NCBI GenBank assembly: GCA_003645735.1
Contig: QNBQ01000110.1
Span: 1 to 6,259 of the forward strand
Direction: 5' to 3'
DNA length: 6,259 nucleotides
Origin: Candidatus Poribacteria bacterium
GTDB lineage: Bacteria > Poribacteria > WGA-4E > B28-G17
Every line of letters starts with the position of its first letter. The stretch's first letter is position 1. Below are positions 4,430 to 6,259 of this stretch, piece after piece. The translations under genes were made by a program, and so were the position numbers. Below the pieces are notes generated by a model. It did not search any database, was not told the origin of the DNA, and saw nothing but the letters and a program-made list of their open reading frames with translations.

Positions 4430-6259
4430 CTACTCCGTCAGTCTCAGCTCGTATACCCCTCCCTTTTCGAGCCACACCTCGACCTGTCCCTCGCTCCCCT
4501 CGACCCGCTCGGCCTCGCCGCCGCTCACGGTCAGCCTATCGGCCCCGCCGTAGACGGGCAGGATCGCGTGAACCCTCATCGGCTCGGGCACATCCACCCT
4601 CAGCTCGAAACCGCCGCCCTCCGGCCTCCGCCACTCGACCGATATATCCCCCTTGACCGTCGGGAACCTCCCCCTGCACCATGTGAGATCGCCCGGCTTG
4701 GGGGCGATCCTAACCACCTCGAAGCCCGGCTCCTCCGGGTAGACGCCCAGAACCTCGGTGCTCAAAAAGTAGGTCGGGGCCGACGACCAGGCGTGACACC
4801 AGCTTCTGGTCCACCTCTTACCCGCCCACCCGGGAAAAGTCTCCCAGAAGGTCGTGGCGCCCTTGTCCAGCATGAAACCCCACCTCTCCCTCGTCAGCCT
4901 CAGCATCTCATCGATCAAACCCTCCTCGGCCAGCACTTCGAACAGGAAGAACATGAAGAACGGGCTGCCGGCCGTCACGACCCCCTCGGGCGGGTCGAGG
5001 ACCAGCTTCCTGACCCTCTCGGCCCTCTCGCCGTCGACGCAGCCGCACAACAGGGCCATCGTGTTGGTCTGCTGGCTCACGACGGGGCTCAGGCTTCCGT
5101 CCTCCCGGATGCAGTCGACGAACGCCCCTTTCTCCTCCGACCAGAGATGCTCGTTTATCGCGTTTTTGATCTCCTCGGCCTTTTCGCGCCACCTCCCGGC
5201 ATCGTCGCCCCGTCCCAGGAGCTCCGCGAGCTCCGCCGCCTCCCTCAAAGCCCTCACGAGCAGCATGTTCTGGTGCGTCACCACGCCCCTGCCCGGCGTG
5301 TCCATCGGCGCCCAATCGAGCATGTTCCACGCCTCGATCTCCAAAAGCCCCTCCTCGTTCAGGTAGCCCAGGAAGTTGTCACAGGTCGTCCTCAGCGCGG
5401 GGTAGATCCTCTCGATGAACCCCTTATCGCCCGTGAACTGCCAGTATTCGCGGATCGATCTTATCCATAGCAGGCTCCAGGCGGTCAGGATGTTGGGCCA
5501 GCCGCTGGGGACGTGCGATTCGGGCAGGGGGGATCGTTTGAGCGAGTCGGCGGTCTGGAGCAGGCAGTGGGCGGTTATCCTGGGGTCGCCGAAGGCGGCC
5601 CAGTTGATGAGCGCCTCGTTCCGCGCGTCCCCCACCCAGTGCGTCTGCTCGTAGGCGGGGCAGTCGAGGTAGGTGTCGTCCATGCATAGCCTCAAAGTGT
5701 AGGCGCCCACCCTCCAGATCCTGTTCAACCGCTCATCATCGCAGACGAACTCCCCCCTCTCCGGCGTCGGATAGGTGCTCAGCCTCGCCGCGATATACCT
5801 GACCTTCACCGGCTCTTTGAGGTTCCTGAAGACGACGAAGGCGTATCTGAAGCCCCGCTTGACGAAGGTCCTATACCTCTGCCTCCCGGCCCGGCAGGTG
5901 TATCTGAAGGAGTTGTTCAGCCCGTGGGTGAGCAGTATCTCCCCCTCCTGTATCCCCTCGAACAGGTTGAAATCGATCGCCGTCCCCTCGGGCGCGTCCA
6001 CCTCGAGCTCGATGTATGCCAGAAGCTCCCTGCCGAAGTCCAAAAGCAGCCTCACGTCCCCCTCGGGGGAGGGGTGGATGACCGTCCACTCGGGGCTGGG
6101 CGTGAGCAGCGCATCGGGGTTCTCGACGGTCGGCTTTGACCCCTCGACCGGCCTGTCCCAGGCGGTCAGGGACCAGACGTCAAGCTCCGCTATGGCCTCT
6201 TCTGGCACCTCCCTGATCTTCCACCTCGGCGCCCCCCGGAGATCGCCAGCCTCCCAGAC
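4430..6259 (-). CDS. GH78-type alpha-L-rhamnosidase, N-terminus cut by window edge
   Basis: The frame is open to the right edge and shows the last 609 residues (TAG at 4430-4432). Family members are usually about 700-1000 residues, so the N-terminal beta-sandwich region is partly missing. An internal GTG at 6208 is not accepted as the start because coding continues upstream without a stop. Numbering from that codon: a beta-sandwich (about 45-145), an (alpha/alpha)6 barrel (about 150-485) and a C-terminal beta domain (about 490-590). The catalytic cluster reads DCPAYEQTHWVGDARNE (182-198), keeping the Asp, Glu and Asp of the GH78 acidic motif (Asp182, Glu187, Asp194). TTFWETFPG (452-460) supplies Glu456, the candidate general base. 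GH78 enzymes release terminal L-rhamnose from plant or microbial glycans by inversion. The motif differs from the common DCPxRExxGWxGD, so substrate preference is uncertain. Localisation cannot be judged without the N-terminus. No link to the downstream genes is evident. Confidence 0.9.
   Translation of the reverse strand, partial: VWEAGDLRGAPRWKIREVPEEAIAELDVWSLTAWDRPVEGSKPTVENPDALLTPSPEWTVIHPSPEGDVRLLLDFGRELLAYIELEVDAPEGTAIDFNLFEGIQEGEILLTHGLNNSFRYTCRAGRQRYRTFVKRGFRYAFVVFRNLKEPVKVRYIAARLSTYPTPERGEFVCDDERLNRIWRVGAYTLRLCMDDTYLDCPAYEQTHWVGDARNEALINWAAFGDPRITAHCLLQTADSLKRSPLPESHVPSGWPNILTAWSLLWIRSIREYWQFTGDKGFIERIYPALRTTCDNFLGYLNEEGLLEIEAWNMLDWAPMDTPGRGVVTHQNMLLVRALREAAELAELLGRGDDAGRWREKAEEIKNAINEHLWSEEKGAFVDCIREDGSLSPVVSQQTNTMALLCGCVDGERAERVRKLVLDPPEGVVTAGSPFFMFFLFEVLAEEGLIDEMLRLTRERWGFMLDKGATTFWETFPGWAGKRWTRSWCHAWSSAPTYFLSTEVLGVYPEEPGFEVVRIAPKPGDLTWCRGRFPTVKGDISVEWRRPEGGGFELRVDVPEPMRVHAILPVYGGADRLTVSGGEAERVEGSEGQVEVWLEKGGVYELRLTE

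Noticed and set aside
4568..5470. Plus-strand open frame of 300 codons opposite the rhamnosidase
   Set aside because: Same shadow composition; the opposite strand carries the GH78 catalytic residues in frame.
4430..6208. Complete rhamnosidase of 592 residues starting at GTG 6208
   Set aside because: The frame continues open to the window edge without a stop, no good ribosome site precedes the GTG, and 592 residues is short for the family.

Overview
The window reads as a compact stretch of a GC-rich bacterial chromosome, probably from an uncultivated or thermophile-like lineage. All five genes lie on the minus strand. The bacterial assignment rests on a DUF1844 gene, CorB/CorC-type transporters carrying the bacterial CorC_HlyC tail, and Shine-Dalgarno sites that match the bacterial 16S 3' end. 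The coding strand is purine-rich and uses AGG heavily for arginine, together with GAG, AAG and ATA, as thermophile genomes often do. I cannot assign a phylum. I see no rRNA, tRNA, CRISPR array, insertion sequence or other mobile-element signature.

Layout in transcription order, from high to low coordinates. (1) 6259-4430 holds the C-terminal 609 residues of a GH78-type alpha-L-rhamnosidase whose start lies outside the window. (2) After 71 bp with a weak promoter candidate and a small hairpin comes an 886-residue protein (4358-1698). It contains two complete CNNM/CorC (hemolysin-family) transporter units fused head to tail. (3) 20 bp later comes a 102-residue DUF1844 protein (1677-1369) that starts at TTG behind a 9-nt perfect Shine-Dalgarno match. 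(4) Overlapping it by 23 bp is an MJ0936/YfcE-type metallophosphoesterase (1391-897). (5) After 54 bp comes a MEMO1-family protein (842-1), cut by the left edge just before its expected C-terminus.

The tight spacing suggests that the CNNM fusion, DUF1844 and phosphoesterase genes form one operon. The MEMO gene may share it or may use its own promoter candidate, which overlaps the phosphoesterase stop. The rhamnosidase looks like an unrelated upstream gene. A metal-handling theme (Mg2+ transporter-like protein, dinuclear-metal phosphoesterase, metal-binding MEMO fold) is suggestive but is only inference.

The most notable object is the double CNNM protein. Its two halves are diverged, and both keep the conserved residues. 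They meet exactly where one protein would end and the other begin. At the junction there is an AGGAGG site, a GTG codon and a signal-peptide-like segment. Removing one G would recreate a classic GTGA stop/start overlap. It is therefore either a true fusion with an extra membrane helix that corrects topology, or two genes joined by a one-base event, biological or an assembly error.
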